DNA of 63,604 nt from an uncultured Lewinella sp. (GCA_913057785.1 CAJXPD010000016.1:1-63604); one strand, 5' to 3'; counted from the first letter of the stretch, positions 55,270-63,604 are shown. The notes: generated by a model from the sequence alone, not told the origin. A program made the numbers and translations.

Positions 55270-55449
55270 TTACTCGTCGTAATCAGGTGGACAACCTGGA
55301 TCAAATTCCTCTTCTTCTTGTTGATCCTGTCTTTCTTGCCGTCTGCGTCTTCGACGTCTACGCCTACCACCACCTTTAATGGCTTTCTGCTCATCTTCAG
55401 TGAGTATTTCGAGGCCTTTCCCGAAAAACTGAATTTGTTTCGCAATCAT
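55270..55449 (-). CDS. Double-glycine-leader peptide 2 (RiPP-like precursor)
   Basis: A 59-residue peptide. The leader (1-27) is MIAKQIQFFGKGLEIL followed by TEDEQKAIKGG. The core opens with a Gly and nine Arg, then QERQDQQEEEE, then FDPGCPPDYDE at the C terminus. It ends about 185 bases upstream of peptide 1 in the same direction, and the DNA of the tails is nearly identical. Both copies keep one Cys in a PGCPPDY context after strongly charged blocks, as a modified or disulfide-linked end would. No modifying enzyme or transporter gene is adjacent. The neighbour with the longer overlapping frame in another phase is only a shadow. Confidence 0.75.
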   Translation of the reverse strand: MIAKQIQFFGKGLEILTEDEQKAIKGGGRRRRRRRRRQERQDQQEEEEFDPGCPPDYDE

Positions 55450-56185
55450 CTTTAACGTATTTATGGGTTAATAAACTCTAAAACAATGCATAGGAAATTC
55501 TAGGCAAGGACATTACCCTTGCTTGACAAATGCCACTTAGCATATACCAACTAGCCCAGTTAGAAGGCATTACCTTCTCAAAGGAATAGTCACAACATCA
55601 ACAGTGGCGCACAGTTACTCAGAACTGTACTAAACTGTTACCGTTCTATTTCACATTTAAATTTTACTCTGGATAATAGGAAAGACCAATGACACCTTGG
55701 GTTGTGTGTTGGGTAAAGCTTAGTTGTTTATTCATTAGCTTTCCTGTCCAAAGACTAAATACTGGCTGGGTTTGTTCATCTTACCTATAGTCGGGGTACT
55801 ATAACTGGGGGGAGCAAAAATTTCTAGTGCTTACAGCTTTCTATGGCTGCAAGTATCATCGTACAAGATCTAGGATCTTGCTTTCATTCTTGTAGGTACA
55901 GGGAATTGAGAAGCGAAAGTAAAGCGAGATGCAATTCGTCTCATAGTGTATTAGTTTTTATGAATAATGAGTTTGGGTGTAGTTATTATAAGTTTCGGTC
56001 CTGAAGATGTGAAAGAGTAGAGAATCTTTATCACATTTTCTTTTGCCTTCACAAATATAACAAAAACATATTAAAATTAAAAATATTTAGCTTTTTTCTG
56101 GGGACAGATGTTTGGGGAGAAAAACAACTCTATTTCTCTTGTACCGCTCTAAAAGCCAATAAGTTGCATAAAACCAAAAAAAATT
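55450..56185. other. Gene-free 735-bp region upstream of the peptides
   Basis: All small frames here are under 31 codons and I saw no leader-like or conserved peptide. An inverted repeat CAAGATC-tag-GATCTTG lies at 55864-55880. A minus-strand promoter-like box lies at 56052-56059. The length is unusual in this compact genome and could hold a long 5' leader or a small RNA for the peptide genes. Confidence 0.4.
56052..56059 (-). promoter_or_regulatory. Bacteroidota-type -7 box on the minus strand
   Basis: The minus strand reads TATATTTG, an exact TAnnTTTG match. It could start leftward transcripts toward the two peptides, with a leader near 600 bases. No good -33 element was seen, and this AT-rich stretch can produce the box by chance. 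Confidence 0.35.
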
Positions 56186-56473
56186 ATGGGCAAAGCATTT
56201 AAGGTCTATGACATCCATTGTGGGCGCTGTGGAGCCTACATTTTGACTTACCACAAACACGGATCTGGCAAGGGAATTATACGCCTTTATTTCCATAATA
56301 TAATTGGACCAAGTGAATGGTCTAATTTGCAGAATTCCAGTGACAAAGGAAAAAGAATGTTACAGTGTGCAGCTTGTTCGGAGGTATTGGGAAATCCTGT
56401 ATTGGATAAAGGTAACAAATGGGCTTTTCGAATGCGAAAAGGGCTATTTCATCGCAAATTAAAGAAGCGGTAA
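56186..56473 (+). CDS. Zinc-ribbon-like small protein
   Basis: A 95-residue protein with two CxxC knuckles, C12-GR-C15 (IHCGRCGAY) and C61-AA-C64 (LQCAACSEV), about 45 residues apart, a typical four-Cys zinc site. The C-terminal tail RMRKGLFHRKLKKR is very basic, suggesting RNA or DNA contact. I recall similar small zinc-ribbon proteins, only annotated as hypothetical, in other Bacteroidota. There is no signal peptide, so it is cytoplasmic. It faces right, away from the peptides. Confidence 0.75.
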   Translation: MGKAFKVYDIHCGRCGAYILTYHKHGSGKGIIRLYFHNIIGPSEWSNLQNSSDKGKRMLQCAACSEVLGNPVLDKGNKWAFRMRKGLFHRKLKKR

Positions 56474-56587
56474 AAAAGTTTTTTTCATTTTTTTAACATT
56501 TTCTTAAGATTTGACTTGAGTACAAAAAAAGAATTGTGGTCTTATCCCTGTGTAATTCATTCAGAAAAAATAAAAACCAAAAAGATC

Positions 56588-57268
56588 ATGATTCAGAAAT
56601 CCTTAAAGTTAGCTTCTCTCTTCTCTCTGTTAATTGGCCTAACATTTTTGTTCTCTTCCTGCGAAAAAGGAGAGACGAGTTTATCTGATGATACAGTTGA
56701 ATATACGACTCAAGCCATTTTTGAAATTCAGGAGCGAGGAGGTTGCGGCCGCGGAGGTTGCTACGAATTTGTTTTCCCACTCACGATCGAATTCCCAGAT
56801 GGTACAACAGCTGAGGTAGAAGATTATGAAGGTCTTCGTACTACAATTAGTGATTGGAAAGAAGCCAACCCCGATGCTGAAGAACGTCCTTCTTTAAGTT
56901 TCCCACTAGAAATTCTAAGTGAAGATGGAGAATTGATCACAGTCGAATCAAGAGAAGACCTATTCCAACTTAGAAGAGAATGCCGCAGAAGCTTTGGCAA
57001 CCGCCCTCACCACGGCCGTGGCGAGAGATGCTTCCGACTAGTATACCCAATTACTATCACATTCCCTGATGAAACAACCGATATCGTTGATTCTCGTCGT
57101 GAATTGAAAATTGCGATCCGATCTTGGAAAAGAAATAATCCTGAGGTGGAAGAGCGCCCAACGCTTACTTACCCACTACAGGTTGAATTGGAGGATGGTA
57201 CTATCGTAGATGTAGCAAGTGCTGAAGATCTCCAAGCCCTAAAAGACTCATGTAGCGAAGAAGGATAA
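56588..57268 (+). CDS. Lipoprotein with two Cys-bounded repeats
   Basis: A 226-residue lipoprotein (lipobox FSSC, Cys25). Two repeats of about 75 residues begin CYEFVFPLTIEFPDGTT (Cys58) and CFRLVYPITITFPDETT (Cys148) and end at Cys132 and Cys222. The Cys-to-Cys distance is exactly 74 in both, implying a repeat that closes by a disulfide or pairs its ends. Each repeat also shares NPxxEERPxLxxPL in the middle. Start chosen at ATG 56588, where the signal peptide begins. An own terminator follows. The function is unknown; it is a secreted lipid-anchored protein. Confidence 0.78.
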   Translation: MIQKSLKLASLFSLLIGLTFLFSSCEKGETSLSDDTVEYTTQAIFEIQERGGCGRGGCYEFVFPLTIEFPDGTTAEVEDYEGLRTTISDWKEANPDAEERPSLSFPLEILSEDGELITVESREDLFQLRRECRRSFGNRPHHGRGERCFRLVYPITITFPDETTDIVDSRRELKIAIRSWKRNNPEVEERPTLTYPLQVELEDGTIVDVASAEDLQALKDSCSEEG

Positions 57269-57305
57269 TTCTTCGGGTGATTAATAGTCTGCGTTTTTAT
57301 GGATT

Positions 57306-57337
57306 AGCCTTCCTGGGAGCTCCCAGGAAGGCTTTTT
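57306..57337 (+). terminator. Rho-independent terminator
   Basis: A 13-bp stem AGCCTTCCTGGGA (57306-57318) with TCCCAGGAAGGCT (57321-57333), then TTTT. It closes the repeat lipoprotein gene and lies 27 bases before the end of the convergent PDZ gene. Confidence 0.9.
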
Positions 57338-57364
57338 ACAGTCAGGATTCTGTTAATCAGTGGA

Positions 57365-58402
57365 TTATTGTAGAATTAATTTCTTACTAATGGAACGCTT
57401 ACCTTGCTGTATCATGATAAAATAAGCCCCCTTCATCTCTGCACCGATATCAATCCGGTCTCTAAAATCGCCCGTAAATCGTCCAAGTTCGTTCCGATAG
57501 ATTTCCGCTCCGCCAACATTGAAGATTCGTATCGTCGTATTACCTTGAGCAGGCAAATTGAAACGTAATTCAAATAAGCCATTCGTAGGGTTAGGGAAAA
57601 CATTTAGTCGTTCTATCTCTAGGTTATTGACCAATGGCATATCAATTCCTTTTTCCTCTTTCATTCCGTCTGCCTCCTTTTGCGTCACATTTTCCATATC
57701 CACATCCATATCCTCTTCTTCATCTTGTTCCTCTTCGCATTTTTTACTGGCTGCCAGGGATAAGATAGAGCGCTTAACCTTCTCTATTTTGCCGTTGCGA
57801 TAATAGGATACCTCGATTTTATCTCCTACTTCTCGGTTATCAATTGCCGCACCGAGATCGTGCCAGTCATACATGGGAATTTTATCGATAGCAGTGATCA
57901 CATCACTACTCATCAACCCCATGCTTTCGGCCGTGGTACATTCCACCACCTCCACAGGCACCCCATTCACTCCTTTTGGCAACTTCTCATGAAGAGAGCT
58001 CACTCCCAAGAACGGATCTTCTTCCCTCGTTCGCTTCCGTCTTTCTCCATCTCCCTTGGCTCCAATAGCAACTTTGCGGTTGCGCTCCTTGCCGTTGCGG
58101 ATGAAGTTGATCTTAATTTTCTCATTGGGCTTTAGCTGATGAAGTCGATCCGAAAGGTTATCATCTTTTGTAAAAGGAACATCATTGAAACCGGTAATGT
58201 AGTCGAATGGTCGCAAGCCCGCTTTGTCAGCCGAAGTCTTTGAAATTACGTTGGTAATGTAACTACCATAGCGATTTTCAAAGCCCAATACTTTGGCTTT
58301 TTTCTTTGATACGTGGTTAGAATGAACGCCTAAAAAAGCGCCTTGTTGAGACACAAGTAGGAATGGCAAACACAGAAAACCGAAGAGTAATAACTTTTTC
58401 AT
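57365..58402 (-). CDS. Double-PDZ protein with type IX secretion sorting domain
   Basis: A 345-residue secreted protein. The signal peptide (1-18, ends VSQ) is followed by PDZ1 (about 20-115, with GSYITNVISKTSADKAGLRPFDYI) and PDZ2 (about 129-215, with GVPVEVVECTTAESMGLMSSDVI). An acidic linker (about 222-250, EEEQDEEEDMDVDMENV) leads to a T9SS type A sorting domain (about 264-345, LNVFPNPTNGLFELRF, and terminal KKLILQ). There is no protease domain, so the PDZ pair may act as a peptide-binding scaffold on the surface. I chose ATG 58402, where the signal peptide starts. It is convergent with the repeat lipoprotein. Confidence 0.88.
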   Translation of the reverse strand: MKKLLLFGFLCLPFLLVSQQGAFLGVHSNHVSKKKAKVLGFENRYGSYITNVISKTSADKAGLRPFDYITGFNDVPFTKDDNLSDRLHQLKPNEKIKINFIRNGKERNRKVAIGAKGDGERRKRTREEDPFLGVSSLHEKLPKGVNGVPVEVVECTTAESMGLMSSDVITAIDKIPMYDWHDLGAAIDNREVGDKIEVSYYRNGKIEKVKRSILSLAASKKCEEEQDEEEDMDVDMENVTQKEADGMKEEKGIDMPLVNNLEIERLNVFPNPTNGLFELRFNLPAQGNTTIRIFNVGGAEIYRNELGRFTGDFRDRIDIGAEMKGAYFIMIQQGKRSISKKLILQ

Positions 58403-58652
58403 AGCAAAAGATTTAGTTTTTCTTAGACACGTTTTGGGCATAGCAGATCCGTCTAGTTTTGAGTCCATTGCGGTCAAAACTACCACCTGCAAAAGGCAAA
58501 TACTATCTAAGAATTAATTGAATTTAGCATACATACGAGCCAAACCGGAAATTGGATCTTTCCGAGATCGAACAAAGTCATCTCATAGCTTTTTCAGGTA
58601 TCAAAAAGGTATTAAATTTGCCACTCATTCATTCACAAGTACAAAGAGGAGC

Positions 58653-58916
58653 ATGGTAGTCTTAGTAGAAACTATCGGTTGGCTAGGTTCAATTTTGCTC
58701 ATTGGAGCATTTCTATTGAGTAGTATGGACAAAATATCTACACAGTCCCCAACGTATCAGTTGTTGAACCTGGTGGGGGGGATCATGTTGATTCTGAATT
58801 CACTTTACTATGGTGCTCTCCCTTCTAGTTTCCTCAATCTGATTTGGTCAGGAATTGCCATTTTCTACCTGGCAATAATGGTTCGAAAAAACCGAAAACC
58901 TCGGCCTACGGTCTAA
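58653..58916 (+). CDS. CBU_0592-like small membrane protein
   Basis: An 87-residue protein with three hydrophobic segments (about 2-24, 36-55 and 58-78). It has the family pattern IGWLGSILLIGAFLL, then YQLLNLVGGIMLILNSLYYGALPS, then LIWSGIAIFYL. The family is of unknown function. I used ATG 58653; a start at 58518 adds 45 residues of low-complexity sequence. It is alone between two gene groups. Confidence 0.75.
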   Translation: MVVLVETIGWLGSILLIGAFLLSSMDKISTQSPTYQLLNLVGGIMLILNSLYYGALPSSFLNLIWSGIAIFYLAIMVRKNRKPRPTV

Positions 58917-59123
58917 ACAAGTAGTGCATATTTTGTTGAGTTGGGTCAAGTTGGAGATAAGTTTAGTAGTTAAAGCTAAACTTGACTGTGTGCGGACACA
59001 ATTTATCATCTGATTTCTCTTGATATTCTCTGCTGAATGCATATTTCTCAGTATCTTCAGGGTTGAACAACGAAGTCTGGGCCCATAATTGCCCTTATTG
59101 CCAACAATTTATACAAGTCCTTC

Positions 59124-62123
59124 ATGCATATGCCCTTTCTGTACAGATTGGCTTACAGCCGTCGCTTTCTCGGTTTTTCTCTGCTACTTTCCTTACTCCT
59201 TTGGGGTCAAGCTTGTACAAATGATAGTGACTTAGCCAGCCTACCTAAGGAGGTAGATTTCAATTTTCATATTCGCCCGATACTATCTAACAATTGCTAC
59301 AGCTGCCATGGCCCTGACCCCAGTTCCAGGAAGGCCGGCCTACGCCTAGACACCTATGAAGGTGCCACAGCCTTACTTGAAAGTGGAGACAAGGCTATTG
59401 TGCCACACCAGCCGAAGCAGAGTGCCTTATTCCAGCGGATCACGAGTACGGATGAAGAACTTATGATGCCACCAGCTGAATCCAAAAAGAAGCTTTCTGA
59501 GCGAGAAGTAGCCTTGCTTAGAAAGTGGATCAAACAAGGAGCAGAGTGGGCTCCCTATTGGGCCTTTCAAACTCCCAAGGAACATTCCTTTCCGAAAAAG
59601 TTAACTTCCGCTACCGTCCCTGAGAAAATTGATCATTTGATTGATGAAAAACTCAAGGAACAAGGGCTTACAGCAAGCCCGAAAGCAGAAAAAGCTACTC
59701 TCATCCGGCGCCTAGCGTATCTGCTAACTGGCCTACCCCCTACCCCCGAAGAAATCAAGAACTTTATAGCAGATGATTCTCCTACCGCCTATACTAAACT
59801 CGTAGATTATTACCTGGATTCACCTCATTTTGGGGAGCGCTGGGCGAGGCATTGGATGGATTTAGTACGCTATGCCGAAACCCGTGGCCACGAGTTTGAT
59901 TATCCCGTAATTGGAGCCTGGCACTATAGAGATTACCTGATAAGAGCTTTCAATCAAGATCTTCCATATGATCAATTCTTGACGGAACAATTAGCTGGTG
60001 ACTTGTTGGAAGAGATAAGGTGGGACAGCAGTGGAACACGTAATGAATCCGCCATCGCAACCTGCTTCTTTACCTTAGGAGAAGGCACCCATAGCCCAGT
60101 GGATATTCGACAGGATGAGGCAGACAGAATTGACAATATCATTGATGTAACTAGCAAAGCCACCCAAGGGTTAACCGTGGCTTGTTCCCGTTGTCATGAT
60201 CATAAATTTGATCCCATCCCGACCACGGACTATTATGCCTGGTACGGGATTTTTGAAAGCACACGCTTTGCCATGGTTCCCACCCAAACTGGTCGACAAA
60301 GTTGGCAGTTGATGGATAGCCTGAACATGCAGAAAGAAGCTTTAAAACGCTTTATTTCGGAACGGGCATCGGTCTCCTCAGCAGTAAATGTCAATCAGGT
60401 GGGTACACTCACCTCCAATGGAGGGAATGAAGAGCCCAAATTCCTCGGCGATTTTCGAGCAGGAGGTATTGCCGGATGGGATGCTAGAGGCCTAGCATTT
60501 CAAGTTCCCAATGCGTTGGGAGAACCCAAGTTTTCAAAAGAGGGCAGGTTACAAGGGTTTGAAATGGGGAAAGTCTCCAGCCGACTATTGTCAACGGGCC
60601 TACAAGGGGCCGTCCGATCCCCCAGTTTCACCATTGATCATGATAAAATTCTAGTGAGGGCTGCCGGTCTTGAATCGGAGGTCAGGATCATTATTGACAA
60701 TTTGCAGCTCATTCAGAATCCGATCCATGGTGGTTTGCGGAAGAAATTAGAAAACGATCAGTTGGAAGACCATATTTTTGATGTAAGTATGTGGAAAGGC
60801 CGGAAGGCCTACGTTGAATTGGTAAATGGTCACTACCGTAAAAACTGGAAAAATCATAGTTATGATATCCCTCCGGAAGCCTGGGTGGAAGCTAGCTATG
60901 CTCTAGTTTTTGACAGCATCCCACCTGCTGTGGCTCCGTTGGCTGTTAAACCCCGTCTACCACAGAAGGCTTTGCAGAATTGGCAAGCTGGCCAAGCTAC
61001 CATTGATGATGTAGCTACCTTGAATCAACTGGTGCGTAAGAACAAGATTCCAACTAGCACGCCACAATATCAAGATTGGTTGGAGGCAAAATTGACTGCC
61101 GCAAATCAATTGTACGATTCCACTTATGTAGCAGGGGTTGTCGATGGCCCACCCATCCAAAGTCCGGTCTTCACCCGTGGAGATTATCGATCCTTGACTC
61201 AGTTCCAGGTACCCCACCGATTCCTAAGTGCTACTATGGACAGCACTCTGATCTTTCCTAACCAAAGTAGCGACCGACTCGCTCTGGCGGCAGCCATCGC
61301 CAACCCTGAAAATCCTTTGACTAGCAGAGTCATGGTAAATCGGGTTTGGCACCACCTATTTGGGCAAGGTCTGGTGAAGACTGTCGATAACTTCGGGTTG
61401 CAAGGATTTCCGCCTTCGCATCCAGCTTTGCTCGACTTTTTAGCACTGCAGTTCGTAGAAGATGATTGGTCCCTTAAGGAACTCATTAAGAATATTGTAC
61501 ATACTGAGGTATTCCAGCGCAGTGCCATCGGCACAGCTGGGGCGAAAGACCCTACCAATATCTACCTATCCAAATTCCCAGTACGACGGATTGAAGCAGA
61601 AGCCATTAGAGATGCTCTACTGGCTACCTCAGGCCAGCTGGATAAAAAAATGTATGGTCCGCCGGTACCGATCTATCTCACGGAGTTCATGAAAGGCCGG
61701 GGCCGACCTGCCAAGTCAGGTCCTTTGGATGGAGAAAATCGACGCAGTATCTATCAGGGAATCCGTCGCAATTTCCTTTCTCCCTTTATGCTCAGCTTTG
61801 ATATGCCAGTCCCTTTCAGCTGCTTCGGAAAACGAGATGTCTCTAATGTGCCCTCACAGTCATTGACCTTGATGAACGATCCTCTAGTCTGGCAGCAGGC
61901 AGAGCTTTGGGCCAAGAAAATTGCAAATACAGATCAGACATTTGATGAGAAGATTGAGCAGGTATTTTGGCAAGCCTTTGCTAGGGCACCAAAGCCTGAA
62001 GAAGTCCAAGAGGCAAAGGATTTCTTTGCAGAAATCGATCGTGAGGCTTCAAGTCCTGAAGAAGGCTGGAGCACTTATTGCCATACCATTTTTAACATGA
62101 AAGAATTCATTTTCCTCTTATGA
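59124..62123 (+). CDS. PSCyt1-DUF1549-DUF1553 (Planctomycete-type cytochrome c) protein
   Basis: A 999-residue secreted or lipid-anchored protein: hydrophobic start, then Cys31 in GQAC. PSCyt1 (about 45-125) contains the heme-type CYSCH motif (C58-C61-H62). DUF1549 (about 165-370) contains a second CxxCH in ACSRCHDHKFDPI. DUF1553 (about 700-960) completes the typical order. Such proteins, abundant in Planctomycetes and some Bacteroidota, pair with DUF1501 proteins and are tied to sugar or sulfated glycan use, with no proven chemistry. It overlaps the DUF1501 gene by four bases (ATGA). Confidence 0.92.
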   Translation: MHMPFLYRLAYSRRFLGFSLLLSLLLWGQACTNDSDLASLPKEVDFNFHIRPILSNNCYSCHGPDPSSRKAGLRLDTYEGATALLESGDKAIVPHQPKQSALFQRITSTDEELMMPPAESKKKLSEREVALLRKWIKQGAEWAPYWAFQTPKEHSFPKKLTSATVPEKIDHLIDEKLKEQGLTASPKAEKATLIRRLAYLLTGLPPTPEEIKNFIADDSPTAYTKLVDYYLDSPHFGERWARHWMDLVRYAETRGHEFDYPVIGAWHYRDYLIRAFNQDLPYDQFLTEQLAGDLLEEIRWDSSGTRNESAIATCFFTLGEGTHSPVDIRQDEADRIDNIIDVTSKATQGLTVACSRCHDHKFDPIPTTDYYAWYGIFESTRFAMVPTQTGRQSWQLMDSLNMQKEALKRFISERASVSSAVNVNQVGTLTSNGGNEEPKFLGDFRAGGIAGWDARGLAFQVPNALGEPKFSKEGRLQGFEMGKVSSRLLSTGLQGAVRSPSFTIDHDKILVRAAGLESEVRIIIDNLQLIQNPIHGGLRKKLENDQLEDHIFDVSMWKGRKAYVELVNGHYRKNWKNHSYDIPPEAWVEASYALVFDSIPPAVAPLAVKPRLPQKALQNWQAGQATIDDVATLNQLVRKNKIPTSTPQYQDWLEAKLTAANQLYDSTYVAGVVDGPPIQSPVFTRGDYRSLTQFQVPHRFLSATMDSTLIFPNQSSDRLALAAAIANPENPLTSRVMVNRVWHHLFGQGLVKTVDNFGLQGFPPSHPALLDFLALQFVEDDWSLKELIKNIVHTEVFQRSAIGTAGAKDPTNIYLSKFPVRRIEAEAIRDALLATSGQLDKKMYGPPVPIYLTEFMKGRGRPAKSGPLDGENRRSIYQGIRRNFLSPFMLSFDMPVPFSCFGKRDVSNVPSQSLTLMNDPLVWQQAELWAKKIANTDQTFDEKIEQVFWQAFARAPKPEEVQEAKDFFAEIDREASSPEEGWSTYCHTIFNMKEFIFLL

Positions 62124-63559
62124 AACATATATCTCCTACCCCATATTCACGCCGCCAGATGCTCAATCTCTGTAAAAATGGCTTTGGCGGGCTGGCACTC
62201 ATGAGCTTAATGAACACCTGGTCTTGCACTTCACCGGTCCAGGAAGCTAGAGCCACCGTGAACCCGCTTGCCTTAAAACCACCACATTACGCTCCTCGAG
62301 CTAAAAGTATCATTTTCCTTTACATGGACGGTGGGGTTTCACAGGTGGATAGTTTTGATCCTAAGCCTCGCTTAATTAAAGAGAATGGCCAAGATCCCTA
62401 CCAGAAGTTTAAAGTCGACGCTACCCAGTTTAACAATATTGGACGGTTGCTTAAAAGCCCTTGGGAATTCAAGCAGTACGGAGAAAGTGGCATGTGGTTC
62501 AGCGAACTGTTTCCCCACATTGCGACTTGCGCTGATGATATTGCCATGATCCGTTCTATGGTATCTGACTTTCCAGAACATACCAACGCCAACTACTTCT
62601 TACATACTGGCATTGGTATTCAAGGACGCCCAAGCATGGGATCCTGGGTGACTTATGGGCTCGGGGCAGCCAATGACAATCTTCCTTCTTATGTAGTCTT
62701 AGATGGAGGACTAATCCCTCCTGGAGGGCTGGATAATTTCAAGAGCGGTTTTCTTTCTGCCAGTTACCAAGCATCTATCCTTCGGCCAGGTCCAGTCCCC
62801 GTGGCTAATATTCTTCCGAAGGAAGAGCAAGATGGTCTGCAACAACGGAAACTAAAGTTTGCGCGACAGATGGACAACACCCTGCTCAACAAATTAGGGC
62901 ATGAGGATCAAGTAGCGAGTGCCATCCAAAACTATGAACTGGCCTTCCGCATGCAAGCTTCAGTCCCCGAGCTTACCGACCTATCTGGTGAATCGGAAGC
63001 CACCAAGAAATTATATGGATTAGATGATGACGACAAGCACACCCGCGGCTATGCCGCCCAGTGCCTGCTGGCCCGTCGTCTAGTGGAAAGAGATGTTCGA
63101 TTCATCGAACTCACCTGCCCTCGTGTGGAGGCTGATCGTTGGGATCAACACAATAACCTGAAGGATGGACATGAGCGCAATGCCCATGCCGTGGACAAGC
63201 CGATTGCCGGCCTCCTGAAAGATCTGAAGCAGCGCGGCCTCCTAGAGTCTACCCTAGTGGTCTTTGCCGGAGAATTTGGCCGAACACCCTTTTCGCAAGG
63301 AAAAAATGGCCGAGATCATAATCCTTCTGCTTTCTCTATCTGGCTGGCTGGGGCTGGTATTAAAGGCGGCACCGTTTATGGCATGACAGACGAGTATGGC
63401 TATCGGGTCGTGGAAAATCCAACCACCATCCATGATCTACATGCGACGATGCTTCACCTTATCGGCATCGACCATGAGAATCTCACCTACCGATTCAGTG
63501 GCCGAGACATTAGGTTGACAGATGTGCATGGGCATGTGATTAAGGATGTTTTGGTGTAG
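62120..63559 (+). CDS. DUF1501 family protein with Tat signal
   Basis: A 479-residue protein of the DUF1501 (alkaline phosphatase-like fold) family. A twin-arginine signal is visible (YSRRQMLNLC, residues 9-18), then a hydrophobic stretch. Family landmarks are IIFLYMDGGVSQVDSFDPK, VVFAGEFGRTPFSQG and an acidic metal site around FIELT. The fold suggests a metallo-hydrolase (sulfatase or phosphatase-like) exported folded. Four-base overlap with the preceding gene indicates a joint complex. The usual partner pair is complete here. Confidence 0.92.
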   Translation: MKHISPTPYSRRQMLNLCKNGFGGLALMSLMNTWSCTSPVQEARATVNPLALKPPHYAPRAKSIIFLYMDGGVSQVDSFDPKPRLIKENGQDPYQKFKVDATQFNNIGRLLKSPWEFKQYGESGMWFSELFPHIATCADDIAMIRSMVSDFPEHTNANYFLHTGIGIQGRPSMGSWVTYGLGAANDNLPSYVVLDGGLIPPGGLDNFKSGFLSASYQASILRPGPVPVANILPKEEQDGLQQRKLKFARQMDNTLLNKLGHEDQVASAIQNYELAFRMQASVPELTDLSGESEATKKLYGLDDDDKHTRGYAAQCLLARRLVERDVRFIELTCPRVEADRWDQHNNLKDGHERNAHAVDKPIAGLLKDLKQRGLLESTLVVFAGEFGRTPFSQGKNGRDHNPSAFSIWLAGAGIKGGTVYGMTDEYGYRVVENPTTIHDLHATMLHLIGIDHENLTYRFSGRDIRLTDVHGHVIKDVLV

Positions 63560-63571
63560 GCTCGCCCCATA

Positions 63572-63604
63572 ACACTTCCGAAGTCTTAAAGACTTCGGAA
63601 GTGT
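63572..63604 (+). terminator. Terminator hairpin at window end
   Basis: A 15-bp stem (ACACTTCCGAAGTCT with AGACTTCGGAAGTGT) around a 3-base loop lies 13 bases after the DUF1501 gene. The window ends at the stem, so a T run cannot be confirmed. Confidence 0.6.

Noticed and set aside
55227..55445. 72-residue minus-strand frame
   Set aside because: It is a frame shadow of the GG-peptide 2 gene; the real frame runs 55270-55449.

Overview
The window is a chromosomal stretch of a Bacteroidota bacterium. The evidence is a SusC/SusD pair, two very large ASPIC/UnbV (VCBS-repeat) lipoproteins, a type IX secretion C-terminal sorting domain, many lipoproteins of Bacteroidota style, DUF5009/DUF5107/PSCyt1-DUF1553/DUF1501 proteins, and promoter-like TAnnTTTG boxes. 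The gene content suggests a marine, surface-associated, polysaccharide-degrading lineage of the Saprospiria/Lewinella type, but the rank below phylum is a guess. No rRNA, tRNA, CRISPR array, transposase or prophage gene was recognised.

Left part (1-11525). A hairpin-rich REP-like repeat lies at 1-235. A small redox group follows: DoxX, an AraC-type regulator, an AhpD-like carboxymuconolactone decarboxylase and an AhpC/TSA peroxiredoxin-like protein. Two leftward transcription units come next, each closed by a hairpin terminator. The first is a fused double ketosynthase III, an AGMO-like sterol-desaturase-family protein and a fatty acid desaturase. The second is a GH3-type acyl-adenylating enzyme and two SDR reductases. 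Together they look like a lipid-derived product pathway.

Middle part (11526-24002). This holds housekeeping and signalling genes: a YeaQ/GlsB membrane protein, a secreted duplicated-domain protein, a cNMP-binding/CBS/DUF294 protein coupled to a DEDDh exonuclease, and a ferredoxin-cyclase-globin fusion. It also holds a TonB-domain gene that appears frameshifted, a methyltransferase with a small membrane protein, a free-standing TonB plug-domain lipoprotein, an M28 peptidase and an SDR.

Sugar and polysaccharide part (24003-52638). SusC/SusD is flanked by ASPIC/UnbV lipoproteins. A rightward catabolic operon follows (FG-GAP/PQQ-like propeller, RraA-like aldolase, SDR, enolase-superfamily enzyme, NTF2-RidA fusion). 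Further genes are a class C serine hydrolase, a creatininase-family hydrolase, a CBM9-like lipoprotein, a GHL10 glycoside hydrolase-like protein, a DUF5009 membrane acyltransferase-like protein, a DUF5107-TPR protein and a Cys-type sulfatase. The inferred theme is uptake of a (possibly sulfated) glycan and processing of its sugar acids.

Right part (52647-63604). A TPR histidine kinase is followed by two tandem short double-glycine-leader peptides that share an Arg block and a DPGCPPDY tail. These are the strongest candidate for an undescribed system. A 735-bp gap, a zinc-ribbon protein, a lipoprotein with two Cys-bounded repeats, a double-PDZ T9SS cargo, a small membrane protein, and the PSCyt1/DUF1549/DUF1553 plus DUF1501 pair complete the window.
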